64,000 bases of DNA from Clavibacter michiganensis subsp. insidiosus (GCF_002240565.1 NZ_MZMO01000001.1:496001-560000); one strand, 5' to 3'. Shown: positions 48,608 through 58,349, numbered from the stretch's first letter. Notes: generated by a model not told the origin, from the sequence alone. Numbers and translations are program-made.

Positions 48608-50134
48608 ATGATCGCGACGAAGAAGACCTGGCGGGGCGTGGCTCTGGCCATCGCCATCGCCGTGGGAACGACCGCAGCCGCGGGTGCTCCGGCGCCCGCG
48701 CACGCTGCCAGCACGATCGCGTTCACCGCGAGCTCGGCGCCGGTCATCTCCGGCTCAGCGACGGTCGGCTCGACCCTGACGGTCGCCACCGGCTCCTGGA
48801 CTCCCGCGCCGACGGCCTTCGCCTTCAAGTGGTGGTCCGACGGTGTCGCGGTATCGGGCGCGACTGCCTCCACATACGCAGTCCGGACCGCGGATGTGGG
48901 CAAGCAGATCACGGTGACGATCACCGGCTCGAAGTCCGGCTACACGTCGCTGTCCCGTTCGAGCGCTGCCACGGCGCGCGTGACGGGGCCCGCTCCGTCC
49001 ACGTTCCCCGCGCCCTCCGTCTACTACGAGCGCGAGGAGGCGTCGCTGGAACCCGAGCCCACGGTTCAGGTGCAACTACTCCCGAATTACGGCGGACTTG
49101 ACGTTCAGGACGGCTCCTTCGAATACGAACTCGACGGGTCGGGCGTCTGGGTGTCGTCGGTGTACTTCTCCGTCGACATCGACTGGCACATCATCGAGCT
49201 GCCTGCGGGCGAGCACTCCATGCGCTGGCGCACCGCGGGGACGGTGAACGGGAAGACGGTCGTCGGCGCGACATCCGCATGGGAGTCGATCGTCTCCCGT
49301 GGGTTCCCGACGGAGACCCAGCCGACGGCGAAGGTCTCCGGATCGTCCGTGACCTTCACCTGGGATGCCCGCGATGCGTTGAACGGCAACTCCGGAGCGA
49401 AGGGCGTCTACTACGGGTTGTACGGCGTCCCCGAGCTGGAAGTCGACCGTGTGAACGCGCCCATCGCAGGCTCCATCACGTTCGACATCGGATATGCCAA
49501 GACGGTCAACTTCTACATCACCTTCGCCGAACTGGGCGACAACGCCGGCTGGGGTGAGGTCAGCGCGACGACCGGCCCGAAGCCGTCGGCGACGCAGCTC
49601 CTCACGTCCACGCCGGCGCCGTCCATCATCGGCACCGCGAAGGTCGGCAACATACTCACGGCGCGGACGAGCACGTGGGAGCCGAAGCCGGTCACCCTGA
49701 GCTACCAGTGGAACCGCAACGGCAACGCGATCGTGGGAGCCACCAACCCGACCTACACGGTCGTCCCCGCGGACGCCGGGACGCAGATCACGATCTCCGT
49801 GACGGGTGCCAAGGCAGGCTTCACCTCGGCCACGAAGACCTCGGCCGCGACGGCCCGCGTGCCGCAGCCGGTCATCACGGGCGTCGCACCCACCGTCTCC
49901 GGCGTATTGAAGGTGGGACAGACGCTCACCGCGAAGGCCGGCGCCTGGGCGCCGCAGCCCGTGACCGTGACGTACCAGTGGAAGCGCAACGGCGTCACGA
50001 TCCCCGGTGCGACGGCGACGACGTACTCGCTCGTCGCGGCCGACAAGGGCGCGACGATCACCGTCGCCACGACAGGCACCAAGGCCGGGTACCCGTCGCT
50101 CGTGAAGACGAGCGCGGGGAAGAGGATCGCCTGA
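48608..50134 (+). CDS. secreted protein with immunoglobulin-like repeats
   Basis: A 508-residue exported protein: signal peptide (1-34), one Ig-like repeat (about 38-125), an unrecognised middle region (about 130-330) and two further repeats (about 332-420 and 422-507). Each repeat follows the pattern PxVSGxxxVGxTLTxxxGxW, YQWxRNGxxIxGAT, TYxxxxxDxG and ITVxxTGxKxGYxS. Such repeats are common in secreted actinobacterial proteins and probably form extended surface stalks or carbohydrate-binding modules. No sortase signal or catalytic motif is seen. Confidence 0.75.
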   Translation: MIATKKTWRGVALAIAIAVGTTAAAGAPAPAHAASTIAFTASSAPVISGSATVGSTLTVATGSWTPAPTAFAFKWWSDGVAVSGATASTYAVRTADVGKQITVTITGSKSGYTSLSRSSAATARVTGPAPSTFPAPSVYYEREEASLEPEPTVQVQLLPNYGGLDVQDGSFEYELDGSGVWVSSVYFSVDIDWHIIELPAGEHSMRWRTAGTVNGKTVVGATSAWESIVSRGFPTETQPTAKVSGSSVTFTWDARDALNGNSGAKGVYYGLYGVPELEVDRVNAPIAGSITFDIGYAKTVNFYITFAELGDNAGWGEVSATTGPKPSATQLLTSTPAPSIIGTAKVGNILTARTSTWEPKPVTLSYQWNRNGNAIVGATNPTYTVVPADAGTQITISVTGAKAGFTSATKTSAATARVPQPVITGVAPTVSGVLKVGQTLTAKAGAWAPQPVTVTYQWKRNGVTIPGATATTYSLVAADKGATITVATTGTKAGYPSLVKTSAGKRIA

Positions 50135-50165
50135 TCCTCGTCGTCCGGCGCTGGAGCACGGAGGA

Positions 50166-50195
50166 GGGGCGGGTCGCCGAGGAGGCGGCCGCCCC
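50166..50195 (+). terminator. terminator hairpin (GGGGCGGG family)
   Basis: GGGGCGG (50166-50172) pairs with CCGCCCC (50189-50195), with inner CGCC/GGCG pairing, followed by TTCGG. The sequence closely parallels the hairpin at 48463 and lies between convergent genes. Confidence 0.65.
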
Positions 50196-50211
50196 TTCGG
50201 CGTGCCCGGGG

Positions 50212-51045
50212 TCAGGCGCTGGCGGACTCGCGGGCCGCGTCCGTCGGCCCCAGCAGCGGCGCCCGCGGATCCACCAGCACCGAGCGCGCCGCAGCGCCGA
50301 AGCCGCGCATCGCCCGCCGCCAGTACGTCCGCGGCGCGACCCCGCAGGCACGGAGGGCCGCGCGGTGGTCGACGACGATCACCGTCGCAGCCCCCGCCGC
50401 GACGACCGTCCACGCGCCGCCGATGAGCGCGCGCAGGGGAGCGGGGGTGTCGCGGAAGCCCGTGCGCAGGCGGTCGATCTGGAAGCGGACGTGGTTCCGC
50501 TCGTCCTCGGCGATGCGCTGACCGAGGGCGCGCAGCGCGGGATCCGGAGCGTGGTCGGCGAGGGCGTGGAAGTAGCCCGTCGCGACCGTCTCCGCGATGA
50601 GGAACAGGCTGATCTCCGTCCGCAGCCCGATCAGGTGCCGCAGCCGGGTGAAGGCCGCGTCCGTCCAGTGCGCGGGGAGCGCGGGCGCGTCAAGGTGCTC
50701 GAGCGCGCGGAGGAAGAGCGCCGCGTGCTTCTGCTCCTCCTGCACGAGAAGCGCGAGCGCGTGCGTGTAGGCGGGATCGCCCGCGTCGGTCGCCATGCGC
50801 AGGAGGTGCACGCCGTCGCCGCTCTCGCCGAGCGCGAACCGCTGGAAGGAGCGGACGAACGCGCGGCGGGTGCGAGCGTCCATCGGCGAGGGCGTGCCGG
50901 ACGGGATCAGCTCCTCGGGGCTCAGGTGCCGGTCGGCGTTGGCGTGGAAGTGGGCGATCCAGCCGGCGGCGGTCGCCATGCGGGTCGCGCCCGCCGCGAG
51001 CGGGCGGGGGGCGGGGTGCGCTGTGCTCTGCGTGATCGAGGTCAT
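50212..51045 (-). CDS. ferritin-like diiron-fold protein
   Basis: A 277-residue helical protein. Metal-ligand-like motifs LVQEEQKHAALFL and IAEDERNHVRFQIDRL (Glu-x2-His pairs), together with EISLFLIAETVATGYF, indicate a four-helix-bundle diiron fold of the ferritin-like/desaturase superfamily. A hydrophobic helix (GGAWTVVAAGAATVIVVDH) lies near the C-terminus. Oxidase, hydroxylase or desaturase activity is possible. It is divergent from the ABC exporter gene. Confidence 0.7.
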   Translation of the reverse strand: MTSITQSTAHPAPRPLAAGATRMATAAGWIAHFHANADRHLSPEELIPSGTPSPMDARTRRAFVRSFQRFALGESGDGVHLLRMATDAGDPAYTHALALLVQEEQKHAALFLRALEHLDAPALPAHWTDAAFTRLRHLIGLRTEISLFLIAETVATGYFHALADHAPDPALRALGQRIAEDERNHVRFQIDRLRTGFRDTPAPLRALIGGAWTVVAAGAATVIVVDHRAALRACGVAPRTYWRRAMRGFGAAARSVLVDPRAPLLGPTDAARESASA

Positions 51046-51446
51046 TCCCTCACGCTAGGAACGGGTGCCCGACGACCTCGCCGGGCGCAGGGGGGACCTC
51101 GGGGGTCACCGCGCCGTATCCCGCGGCGCCCGCGTGGGCCGCGAGGCGGACGCGACTACCTCCTCCGCCCGACGGCTCCCCGGCGCTGGCGGCCTGCGCA
51201 CCGCGTGTCCCATCCGGTGACGCTTCGCCCGCGCGGCGTGATCGCCGCCGTCCGTGGCTCATGATGGGGATGCGCGCTCCGCCGGATGAGCGGTGCGCGC
51301 CCCGACCGCGAGTCCGGCCACGACGACGACGTCGCGACCCGGATCGACTCCGCGACACCGCCCCGGCCCGCCGCCCCCGCGGACCATCCCGAGCCCCGGC
51401 GGCACCCCCGCCCGCACCGAGCGGGGCGCCCACGAGAGGAACCACC
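51046..51446. other. divergent intergenic region with a small overlapping frame
   Basis: About 400 bases without a convincing gene. A 54-codon frame (51286-51450) ends in an ATGA overlap with the ABC exporter start; its product is hydrophilic and Arg/Pro-rich (MSGARPDRESGHDDD...), so it may be a short leader or chance. Promoters for both flanking genes must lie here; no clear operator was found. Confidence 0.4.
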
Positions 51447-53462
51447 ATGAGCATGGAAGGCGTCGCCTGGAGCTCGCTCTACAAGATCTCGAGCGCGCGG
51501 GACGGCCGGAACGGCATCTCCCGCGAGTCCGTCCGCCGGATCCTGACGTTCGCGGTGCCGTACCGGGCGAAGCTGGTGCTCTTCATCGCGCTGTCCGTCG
51601 TCGGCGCGTTCCTCGCGGTGGCGACCCCGGTGCTCGCCGGCCAGGTGGTCGACGTGATCGTCGCCCGGGGCGAGGTCGCCACGATCATCCGGCTCGCCGT
51701 CGTCATCGCCCTCGTGGCCGTGGCCGACGCCGGCGTCTCGCTCGTGACCCGCTGGTACTCGGCGCGCATCGGCGAGGACGTGATCCTCGACCTCCGCACC
51801 GCCGTGTTCGACCACGTCCAGAAGATGCCGATCGCGTTCTTCACCCGCACGCGCACGGGCGCCCTCGTGAGCCGCCTCAACAACGACGTGATCGGCGCGC
51901 AGCAGGCCTTCAGCGGCACGCTGTCGGGCGTGGTCACGAACCTCGTGGCGCTGATCCTCACCCTCATCGTCATGCTCAGCACCTCCTGGCTCGTGACGGT
52001 GCTCGCGGTGATCATGCTCCCCGTGTTCCTCGTGCCCGCGCGCCGCATGGGCGGTCGCCTCGCCGCGCTGCGCCGCGAGGCCGCCGACCACAACGCCGCC
52101 ATGAGCACGCAGATGACCGAGCGCTTCTCGGCGCCCGGCGCGACCCTCGTGAAGCTGTTCGGCCGGCCCGACGAGGAGTCCGCGGAGTTCCGCGTCCGTG
52201 CCGCCCGCGTCCGCGACATCGGGGTCCGCACGGCGATGCTCCAGTTCGTCTTCGTCACCGCGCTGACGCTCGTCTCCGCCCTCGCCCTGGCGCTCGTGTA
52301 CGGGCTCGGCGGCGTCCTCGCGCTCGGCGGCCAGCTCGACACCGGCGACGTGGTCACCCTGGCGCTCCTCCTCACCCGCCTCTACGCGCCGCTGACCAGC
52401 CTCGCGAACGCGCGGGTCGAGATCATGAGCGCGGTGGTGAGCTTCGAGCGCGTCTTCGAGGTGCTGGACCTCGAGCCGCTCATCCGGGAGAAGCCCGACG
52501 CCGCCCTCGTGCCCGACGGCCCGGTGTCGGTGGACTTCGACGACGTCCGCTTCGCCTACCCGTCCGCGGACAAGGTGTCCCTCGCCTCCCTCGAGGAGGT
52601 GTCCACGCTCGACACCCGCGGCGGCGAGGAGGTGCTGCACGGCATGTCCTTCCGGATCGAGGCGGGGCAGACCGTCGCCCTCGTCGGCACGTCGGGCGCC
52701 GGCAAGTCCACGATCGCGCAGCTCCTCTCGCGCCTGTACGACGTCGACAGCGGCGCCGTGCGCCTCGCGGGGACGGACGTGCGCGACGTCACCTTCGCCT
52801 CCATGCGGCACACCCTCGGCATGGTGACCCAGGACGGCCACCTGTTCCACGAGACGATCCTGTCCAACCTGCGCCTGGCCAGGCCGGACGCGACCGACGA
52901 CGAGGTATGGGACGCCGTCCGGCGCGCGCGGCTCGAGCCCCTCATCCGCTCCCTGCCGGACCAGCTCGACACGATGGTGGGGGAGCGCGGCTACCGGCTG
53001 TCCGGCGGCGAGCGCCAGCGGATGACCATCGCGCGGCTGCTGCTCGCCCGTCCCCGCGTCGTGATCCTCGACGAGGCGACGGCGGCGCTCGACTCGACGT
53101 CGGAGGCGGCCGTGCAGGCCGCGCTGAGCGAGGCGCTCGAGGGGCGGACAGCCCTGGTCATCGCGCACCGCCTCTCCACCATCCGCAGCGCGGACATGAT
53201 CCTCGTGGTCGAGGGCGGCGCGATCGTCGAGCGCGGCACGCACGACGAGCTGCTGGCCGCGGCCGGCCGGTACGAGGAGCTGCACCGGACGCAGTTCGCG
53301 GTGCCGAAGGACGTCGCGGCGGAGGAGGGGGGCGGGGCTGACCCGGGCTCACCTCACCCGAACACCCTCCGCACCACCTCGTGCTCCTGCTCGAGGCCGT
53401 CCCACTCGTCGGACCCGTCGGGGCGGGTCGACTCGTTGACCATCGCGAGCGCGCCCGCGTAG
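51447..53462 (+). CDS. ABC exporter, fused permease and ATPase
   Basis: A 671-residue half-transporter. Residues about 30-330 form six transmembrane helices of the type I exporter fold; the ATPase (about 350-610) has GTSGAGKST (Walker A), TQDGHLF (Q-loop), LSGGERQRM (signature), RVVILDEATAALD (Walker B) and IAHRLST (H-loop). GAGAGGA precedes the ATG. Lipid, drug or peptide export is possible. The last 45 residues are Ser/Pro/Cys-rich and encoded over the end of the opposing isomerase gene, suggesting loss of an earlier stop. Confidence 0.9.
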   Translation: MSMEGVAWSSLYKISSARDGRNGISRESVRRILTFAVPYRAKLVLFIALSVVGAFLAVATPVLAGQVVDVIVARGEVATIIRLAVVIALVAVADAGVSLVTRWYSARIGEDVILDLRTAVFDHVQKMPIAFFTRTRTGALVSRLNNDVIGAQQAFSGTLSGVVTNLVALILTLIVMLSTSWLVTVLAVIMLPVFLVPARRMGGRLAALRREAADHNAAMSTQMTERFSAPGATLVKLFGRPDEESAEFRVRAARVRDIGVRTAMLQFVFVTALTLVSALALALVYGLGGVLALGGQLDTGDVVTLALLLTRLYAPLTSLANARVEIMSAVVSFERVFEVLDLEPLIREKPDAALVPDGPVSVDFDDVRFAYPSADKVSLASLEEVSTLDTRGGEEVLHGMSFRIEAGQTVALVGTSGAGKSTIAQLLSRLYDVDSGAVRLAGTDVRDVTFASMRHTLGMVTQDGHLFHETILSNLRLARPDATDDEVWDAVRRARLEPLIRSLPDQLDTMVGERGYRLSGGERQRMTIARLLLARPRVVILDEATAALDSTSEAAVQAALSEALEGRTALVIAHRLSTIRSADMILVVEGGAIVERGTHDELLAAAGRYEELHRTQFAVPKDVAAEEGGGADPGSPHPNTLRTTSCSCSRPSHSSDPSGRVDSLTIASAPA

Positions 53463-54190
53463 CCGGCGTCCTGGAGCACGCGGAGGGAGCGGGCGTAGTC
53501 GGCGTCGTCGAGGCGACCGCCCGCGTCGCGGTGTGCCTTCGCATGGCAGGTGACGGCGTGCGGCGCGATGCGGGCGAGCTGCTCGTGCTTGTCGGGCATC
53601 GTCCAGTTGCCGAGGTCGATGAGGAGGCGCACGCCGTCGGTGTCGGCCAGGAGCGAGAGCACGGCGTCCGCGTCGGGCAGCAGCTCGCGCCAGTTCTCGG
53701 TCACCACGGCCACGCCCGGGTGCGAGGACGCCAGACGCGACAGGCGCCGCGCGCTCGCCCCGAGCGTCTCCGGCGTCGGAGCGCTCCGACCGGCGACGAC
53801 GCGGGCGTGGTGCGCGCCGAGCGTCTCGGCGTCGTCGAGGTGGCCGGAGATCCACCGCTCGTGCAGGTCGGCGTCGGTCGGATGCGTGAGGTCGGCGTCG
53901 TCGACGAGGAACGCGTCCAGCGTGATCCCGGACGCCGCGAGCGACGCCCGCAGCTCCGCGAGGTACCCGGCGTCCCGCGTGGGCAGCTGGAAGTGGGTGA
54001 TCTGCACGGCCCGGTAACCGCGGCGGGCGAGCTCGGCGGGCAGGTCGAGGAGGTCGAGCGCGCCGGCGGCGCGGGTGACGGCGCCGGATCCGTCCGGGCC
54101 CGGGACCCGCGGATGCCCGAGCGTCCCGTCGAGGGACCAGGCGTGGACGGCCTTGTCGGTGGGGCCGACGGCGTCCGTCCGGCGCATCAT
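53354..54190 (-). CDS. sugar phosphate isomerase/epimerase (TIM barrel)
   Basis: A 278-residue protein of the AP-endonuclease-2-like isomerase family: [30 protein letters not shown] at the start, [20 protein letters not shown] with a metal-ligand Glu, LLIDLGNW, THxKAH-like TCHAKAH, and MVNEST with the second Glu near the end. The first of two adjacent ATGs was chosen. It is divergent from the ThuA-like and Gfo/Idh/MocA genes, forming a catabolic set for an unidentified sugar or polyol. Its 3' end overlaps the ABC exporter gene by 109 bases. Confidence 0.82.
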   Translation of the reverse strand: MMRRTDAVGPTDKAVHAWSLDGTLGHPRVPGPDGSGAVTRAAGALDLLDLPAELARRGYRAVQITHFQLPTRDAGYLAELRASLAASGITLDAFLVDDADLTHPTDADLHERWISGHLDDAETLGAHHARVVAGRSAPTPETLGASARRLSRLASSHPGVAVVTENWRELLPDADAVLSLLADTDGVRLLIDLGNWTMPDKHEQLARIAPHAVTCHAKAHRDAGGRLDDADYARSLRVLQDAGYAGALAMVNESTRPDGSDEWDGLEQEHEVVRRVFG

Positions 54191-54369
54191 CGGACGGCTC
54201 CGGTCGGGTCGATGGCGATGGCGGTCATGCGGCCTCCCGGGTCGCCCGCATCGGCGCGGGGCATGCGTACGATCGTAGGCGCGGGCATGCCGCGTCGTCA
54301 CGGCCGATCTCGGGTCCCGATCACGCGGCGTACACCCAAAGCCCCGATCACCGCCGAACGAGGAGCGCC
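54191..54369. promoter_or_regulatory. divergent promoter region with palindrome
   Basis: This 179-base space feeds both the isomerase gene and the ThuA-like gene. TACGATCGTA (54268-54277) is a perfect 10-base palindrome flanked by GCATGC on both sides and is a candidate operator for a shared regulator. Confidence 0.4.
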
Positions 54370-55101
54370 ATGGACATCGTCGTCTGGAACGAGAACGTGC
54401 ACGAGAGCCGGGGTGACGCGACCGTCCTGTCGCACTACCCGGACGGGATCCACGCGGTCGTCGCCGACGGCCTCCGCGAGCTGCTCGGCGACGACGCGAA
54501 CGTGACCACGGCGACGCTGCAGGAGGATCAGCACGGCCTCACCGAGGAGCGTCTCGCCGCCACCGACGTCCTCTCCTGGTGGGGCCACGTCGCGCACGGC
54601 GAGGTGTCCGACGAGGTCGTCGCGCGCGTGATCCGCCACGTCCACGCCGGCATGGGCCTCGTCGTCCTGCACTCCGGCCACTACTCGAAGGTCTTCACGC
54701 GCCTCATGGGCACGACGTGCTCGCTCAAGTGGCGCAACGACGGCGAGCGCGAGCTGGTCTGGACCATCGCGCCGCAGCACCCGATCGCCGCCGGGATCCC
54801 GCACCCCATCGTCATCGACCGCCAGGAGATGTACGGCGAGCAGTTCGACATCCCGCGCCCCGACGAGGAGGTGTTCCTCTCCACGTTCGCCGGCGGCGAG
54901 GTCTTCCGCTCGGGCGTCGCGTACCACCGCGGCCGCGGCCGGGTCTTCTACTTCTCGCCGGGCGACCAGGAGTACCCCGTGTACCACCACCCCGACATCC
55001 GCCGCGTGCTCGCGAACGCCGCCCGCTGGGTCGCGCCCACCCAGGGCCGCGCCGACCTGACGGCCGACGAGCACCCGCGCGACTGGTTCCTCGCCCGATG
55101 A
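54370..55101 (+). CDS. ThuA-like protein
   Basis: A 243-residue protein of the ThuA (trehalose utilisation) family, a class I glutamine-amidotransferase-like fold. [44 protein letters not shown] and [17 protein letters not shown] are the family's landmarks. ThuA-like proteins act in the oxidation of disaccharides to keto-sugars together with Gfo/Idh/MocA dehydrogenases. The dehydrogenase follows with an ATGA overlap, supporting that role. Confidence 0.87.
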   Translation: MDIVVWNENVHESRGDATVLSHYPDGIHAVVADGLRELLGDDANVTTATLQEDQHGLTEERLAATDVLSWWGHVAHGEVSDEVVARVIRHVHAGMGLVVLHSGHYSKVFTRLMGTTCSLKWRNDGERELVWTIAPQHPIAAGIPHPIVIDRQEMYGEQFDIPRPDEEVFLSTFAGGEVFRSGVAYHRGRGRVFYFSPGDQEYPVYHHPDIRRVLANAARWVAPTQGRADLTADEHPRDWFLAR

Positions 55102-56252
55102 GCGCCGCCGATCGGGCAGGTTCAGCGGCGACGCCCGCCGTGCCCGCGACCCCGGCCGCGCCCGCCGCTCCTGCTTCCCCCGGGGCGGCGCCCGCTCCGA
55201 CCCCGCCCGCCTACGGCGGCCCCCGGGTCCGCGTGATCCACGTCGGCCTCGGCGGCTGGGGCGGCGACTGGGCGCGCAACGCCGTGCCGGCCGTCGCCGA
55301 GATCGAGGTCGCCGCGATCGTGGATCCCAGCGAGCCCACCCGCGAGAGGGTGCGCGCGCTGCTCGGGCTCCCCGCGGAGGCCGCATTCGCCACGCTCGCC
55401 GACGCGCTCGCCGCGGTGGAGGCGGACGCCGTCATCGTCACCGCGCCCGCCGTCACGCACGCGCCGCTCGCGCTCGAGGCGCTCGAGGCGGGCAAGCACG
55501 TGATCGTCGAGAAGCCCTTCGCGAACTCGACCGCCGAGGCCGCCGCCGTCGTCCGGCGCGGCGAGGAGCTCGGCCTCGTCGTACAGGTCAGCCAGAACTA
55601 CCGCTGGTACCCGGCGCCGCGGCGCGTGCGCGAGCTGCTCGCGGCCGACGCGCTCGGCGAGGTCGCGACCATCGAGATCGACTTCCGCCAGTGGGACAAC
55701 GACGAGCCCGACGACTACCCGCACTACCGGTTCCCGCAGCCGATCATCAACGACATGGCGATCCACCACTTCGACCTGATCCGCATGATCACCGGTCGCG
55801 AGGCCGTCCGCGTGTTCGCCCGCACCAGCCGCCCGTCGTTCAGCCACTACCGCGACCCGGCTGTCGCCTCCATGGTCATCGAGCTGGAGGGCGGCCTGAT
55901 CGTCGACTACCGCGGCAGCTGGCTGCACCGCGGACCCGCGACGCCGTGGGCGGGCGAGTGGCGCATCTCCGGCGAGGACGGCGAGCTGACCTTCACGAGC
56001 CGCGGCGAGGGCGTCTCCTCCGACCGGGTCGGGATCCGCGACGCCGACGGCGCCGAGCGCGAGTTCGACCTCGAGACGCTGCCGCTCATCGGCCGCGCCG
56101 CGGGCCTCCGCGCATTCGCCCTCTCGATCCTCGGCGGCCCGCCGCCCGAGACCAGCGGCCGCGACAACCTCGGCAGCCTCGCGCTGATGGAGGCCGCCGG
56201 CCGCTCGGCCGCATCAGGCCGATTCGAGGAAGTCGTGGATCCGGTCGCCTAG
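55098..56252 (+). CDS. Gfo/Idh/MocA-family sugar dehydrogenase
   Basis: A 384-residue NAD(P)-dependent oxidoreductase. After a 40-residue Ala/Pro-rich leader, [17 protein letters not shown] is the dinucleotide loop; EKPFANS contains the conserved Lys of the EKP motif; and [19 protein letters not shown] has the catalytic His. Probably oxidises a sugar or polyol for the ThuA-like partner and is followed by the divergent isomerase in the pathway. The ATG overlaps the upstream stop. Confidence 0.87.
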   Translation: MSAADRAGSAATPAVPATPAAPAAPASPGAAPAPTPPAYGGPRVRVIHVGLGGWGGDWARNAVPAVAEIEVAAIVDPSEPTRERVRALLGLPAEAAFATLADALAAVEADAVIVTAPAVTHAPLALEALEAGKHVIVEKPFANSTAEAAAVVRRGEELGLVVQVSQNYRWYPAPRRVRELLAADALGEVATIEIDFRQWDNDEPDDYPHYRFPQPIINDMAIHHFDLIRMITGREAVRVFARTSRPSFSHYRDPAVASMVIELEGGLIVDYRGSWLHRGPATPWAGEWRISGEDGELTFTSRGEGVSSDRVGIRDADGAEREFDLETLPLIGRAAGLRAFALSILGGPPPETSGRDNLGSLALMEAAGRSAASGRFEEVVDPVA

Positions 56253-56256
56253 GGCG

Positions 56257-56967
56257 CTACTTGCTGCAGTAGCTGTGCTGGATCTGCGGCAGCGTCACGT
56301 GCCAGATCCTGTCCTGATTACGCACGCACTCGAGGAGGAGCACGAAGACGGCTGCACCGGCAACGAAGATGGCAGCGGAGGCGACCGCGCACCACAAGAC
56401 CCCGCCGGCGGCGCAGGCGGCCGAGATGGCCAACCCGACGGTCGTGGTCGCACCACTGCCCGCTATCCCTGCCCACAGCGGCACGTTCACGGTGGTGGTG
56501 CCGGAGAAGAAGTGCTTGACCTTGCGGAACGCCTTCTTGAACGAGAACTTCGAGGCGGTGATGCCGTCACTTGCAGCAGTGTGTGCATTGATGGCCGGGG
56601 CGTCGACCGTGCCGTGCTCGCGGAGTTCCTGCACCTCGGCGGTCGCCTGGCGTGTGAGCTCCGACCTGTTCAAGGGCGCGGTCTCCTGTGCAGACGATCG
56701 GGCGGCGATGTTCGCGTCGACGAGCTGGTCGATGGTGACGCGGCCGGAGAGGATGTCCTGCTCCACCGTGCCACGGGCGACGGAGTCGGTGAGCGACGCC
56801 TCGGCCGCGCGCGCGGACTGGGGAACGACGGCGAGCGACGCGACGACGGTGACGGCGGCGGCGACAGCGACGAGGGGCAGCGCACGGCGCAGGCCGCGGG
56901 GTCGGCCCGACGTCCCGTGACGTGGCGTGTCGCGGAGTGAGGACGGGCGGAAGAGGGCGGAGGGCAT
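56257..56967 (-). CDS. secreted protein with hydrophobic C-terminal region
   Basis: A 236-residue exported protein with a long signal region (about 25-55, ending QSARA), a charged helical middle with RGTVEQDILSGRVTIDQLVDANIA, a basic FKKAFRKVKHFF stretch and a C-terminal hydrophobic Gly/Ala-rich segment (TVGLAISAACAAGGVLWC, IFVAGAAVFVLLL) with four Cys. The basic-then-hydrophobic end recalls pore-forming bacteriocins, but no family is recognised. GAAAGGA lies before the ATG. It converges on the sugar dehydrogenase, with four bases between the stops. Confidence 0.6.
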   Translation of the reverse strand: MPSALFRPSSLRDTPRHGTSGRPRGLRRALPLVAVAAAVTVVASLAVVPQSARAAEASLTDSVARGTVEQDILSGRVTIDQLVDANIAARSSAQETAPLNRSELTRQATAEVQELREHGTVDAPAINAHTAASDGITASKFSFKKAFRKVKHFFSGTTTVNVPLWAGIAGSGATTTVGLAISAACAAGGVLWCAVASAAIFVAGAAVFVLLLECVRNQDRIWHVTLPQIQHSYCSK

Positions 56968-57262
56968 GAGGGATCCTTTCGCAAGAGGGGATGTGATGGG
57001 CACCACGCAGGGAACGAGTGGCAGAGAGGGCGCTGTGGGGGTCGGACGCACGCCTACGGTAGGCCGCGCGCGGAGGGCTGTGGGCGGCTCTCCCCAGGGC
57101 GTTGTCGATGGAGATGACGCCTGCGGGGTGGTGCCGCCCTACCGCGGCGACGGGATCCGCGCTGGGACCGGGAATTCCCGGGCGACGTCCCGCATTGTGG
57201 TCCCCAGGGCCCGAGGGTGTGCCCGCATCCCGCTTCCTCCTCACGAAAGGTTCGGTCCTCTC

Positions 57263-57871
57263 ATGACCCTCACCGAAGACACCACCACCCCCGCATCCAC
57301 CGCCCGCACCGCCGACACCGCCGTGCCGATCGTGCGCGAGCTCGACACCCGCTGGAGCCCGCGCTCCTTCGACAAGGAGGCCACCGTCTCCGACCAGCAG
57401 CTCGACGCGCTGCTCGAGGCCGCGCGCTGGGCGCCGTCCGGCAGCAACCAGCAGCCGCGCCGCTTCATCGTCGCCCGCCGCGGCACGCACGCGTTCGACA
57501 CCATCGTCGACGCGCTCGTCGGCTTCAACGCCGCGTGGGCCGTGAACGCGTCCGCGCTGATCGTCGCGATCGCCGAGACGTCGACCGTCGAGGGGGAGAA
57601 GCGCCCCTACGCCGCGTACGACCTCGGCCAGGCCGTCGCCCACCTCTCCGTGCAGGCGCAGGCCGAGGGCCTGCACACGCACCAGATGGCCGGCGTCGAG
57701 TTCGACAAGCTGTCCGCCGCGTTCGACCTGCCCGAGAACCTCCAGCCGCTCACGGTCACCGCCGTCGGTACGGTCGCCCCCGCCGACGCGCTCGAGGGCC
57801 CGCTCGCCGAGCGCGAGACCGCGCCGCGCACGCGCCTGCCGCTCTCCGAGCTGGTGCTCGTCCGCGAGTAG
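57263..57871 (+). CDS. nitroreductase-family flavoprotein
   Basis: A 202-residue protein of the nitroreductase family. TRWSPRSFDKEATVSDQQLDALLEAARWAPSGSNQQPRRFIV contains the FMN-binding RWSPRSF and PSGSNxQP motifs; AYDLGQAVAHLSVQAQAEGL is the dimer helix. Cofactor FMN, electron donor NAD(P)H; reduces nitro compounds, quinones or similar. CGAAAGG precedes the ATG. A perfect hairpin follows. Confidence 0.9.
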   Translation: MTLTEDTTTPASTARTADTAVPIVRELDTRWSPRSFDKEATVSDQQLDALLEAARWAPSGSNQQPRRFIVARRGTHAFDTIVDALVGFNAAWAVNASALIVAIAETSTVEGEKRPYAAYDLGQAVAHLSVQAQAEGLHTHQMAGVEFDKLSAAFDLPENLQPLTVTAVGTVAPADALEGPLAERETAPRTRLPLSELVLVRE

Positions 57872-57887
57872 TCACACCCCGCACGCC

Positions 57888-57919
57888 AGCGGCCGCCGAC
57901 CCTCGGGTCGGCGGCCGCT
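57888..57919. terminator. bidirectional terminator hairpin
   Basis: A perfect 14-bp stem (57888-57901 with 57906-57919, AGCGGCCGCCGACC) closes a CTCG loop between convergent genes. Confidence 0.85.
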
Positions 57920-57941
57920 CGCGCGTGGCGGGGAGAGCGCG

Positions 57942-58349
57942 TCAGCCGCCCAGCACCCGCCCGACGAGGTCCTGCACGAACGGGATCGCGTCCTGCACCT
58001 GGTCGACGCTCGCGATGGTGGTGGCGACGAGCGGCCACGCGGATCCGACGAGGGTCGCGACCACCGCCGACACCGCGGCGATCCACGCGACGCGGCCGTC
58101 CCGGGTGCGGGTGGAGATCACGAGCATCACGACCGCGACCACCAGCGACACCCCGACGCCGAGCGCGATGAGGGTCACGGGCACGTCGAGCTGACCGGCG
58201 GTCGCCGCGTCCGCCGCGCCGATGAACCCGAGCACGGGCAGCAGCACCACGACGACCACGACCGCGCTCACGATGGCGCCGGTGAGCGTCGCGGCCCAGA
58301 CGGCCCGCGGACGCCGGCGACGCACGGCCCCATGCACGCGCGCACTCAT
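57942..58349 (-). CDS. small membrane protein
   Basis: A 135-residue protein with a basic start (RRRRPR) and three hydrophobic helices (AIVSAVVVVVVLLPVLGFIG, TLIALGVGVSLVVAVVMLVI, VAWIAAVSAVVATLVGSAW), ending in an acidic amphipathic segment (DQVQDAIPFVQDLVGRVLGG). No family is recognised. It stands alone, facing the nitroreductase gene across the terminator. Confidence 0.6.
   Translation of the reverse strand: MSARVHGAVRRRRPRAVWAATLTGAIVSAVVVVVVLLPVLGFIGAADAATAGQLDVPVTLIALGVGVSLVVAVVMLVISTRTRDGRVAWIAAVSAVVATLVGSAWPLVATTIASVDQVQDAIPFVQDLVGRVLGG

Noticed and set aside
51156..53285. Very long open frame opposite the ABC exporter
   Set aside because: Its translation is a His/Arg/Gly/Val-rich mixture without domain motifs and it runs antisense to a gene with all ABC signatures; long antisense frames are normal at this GC content.
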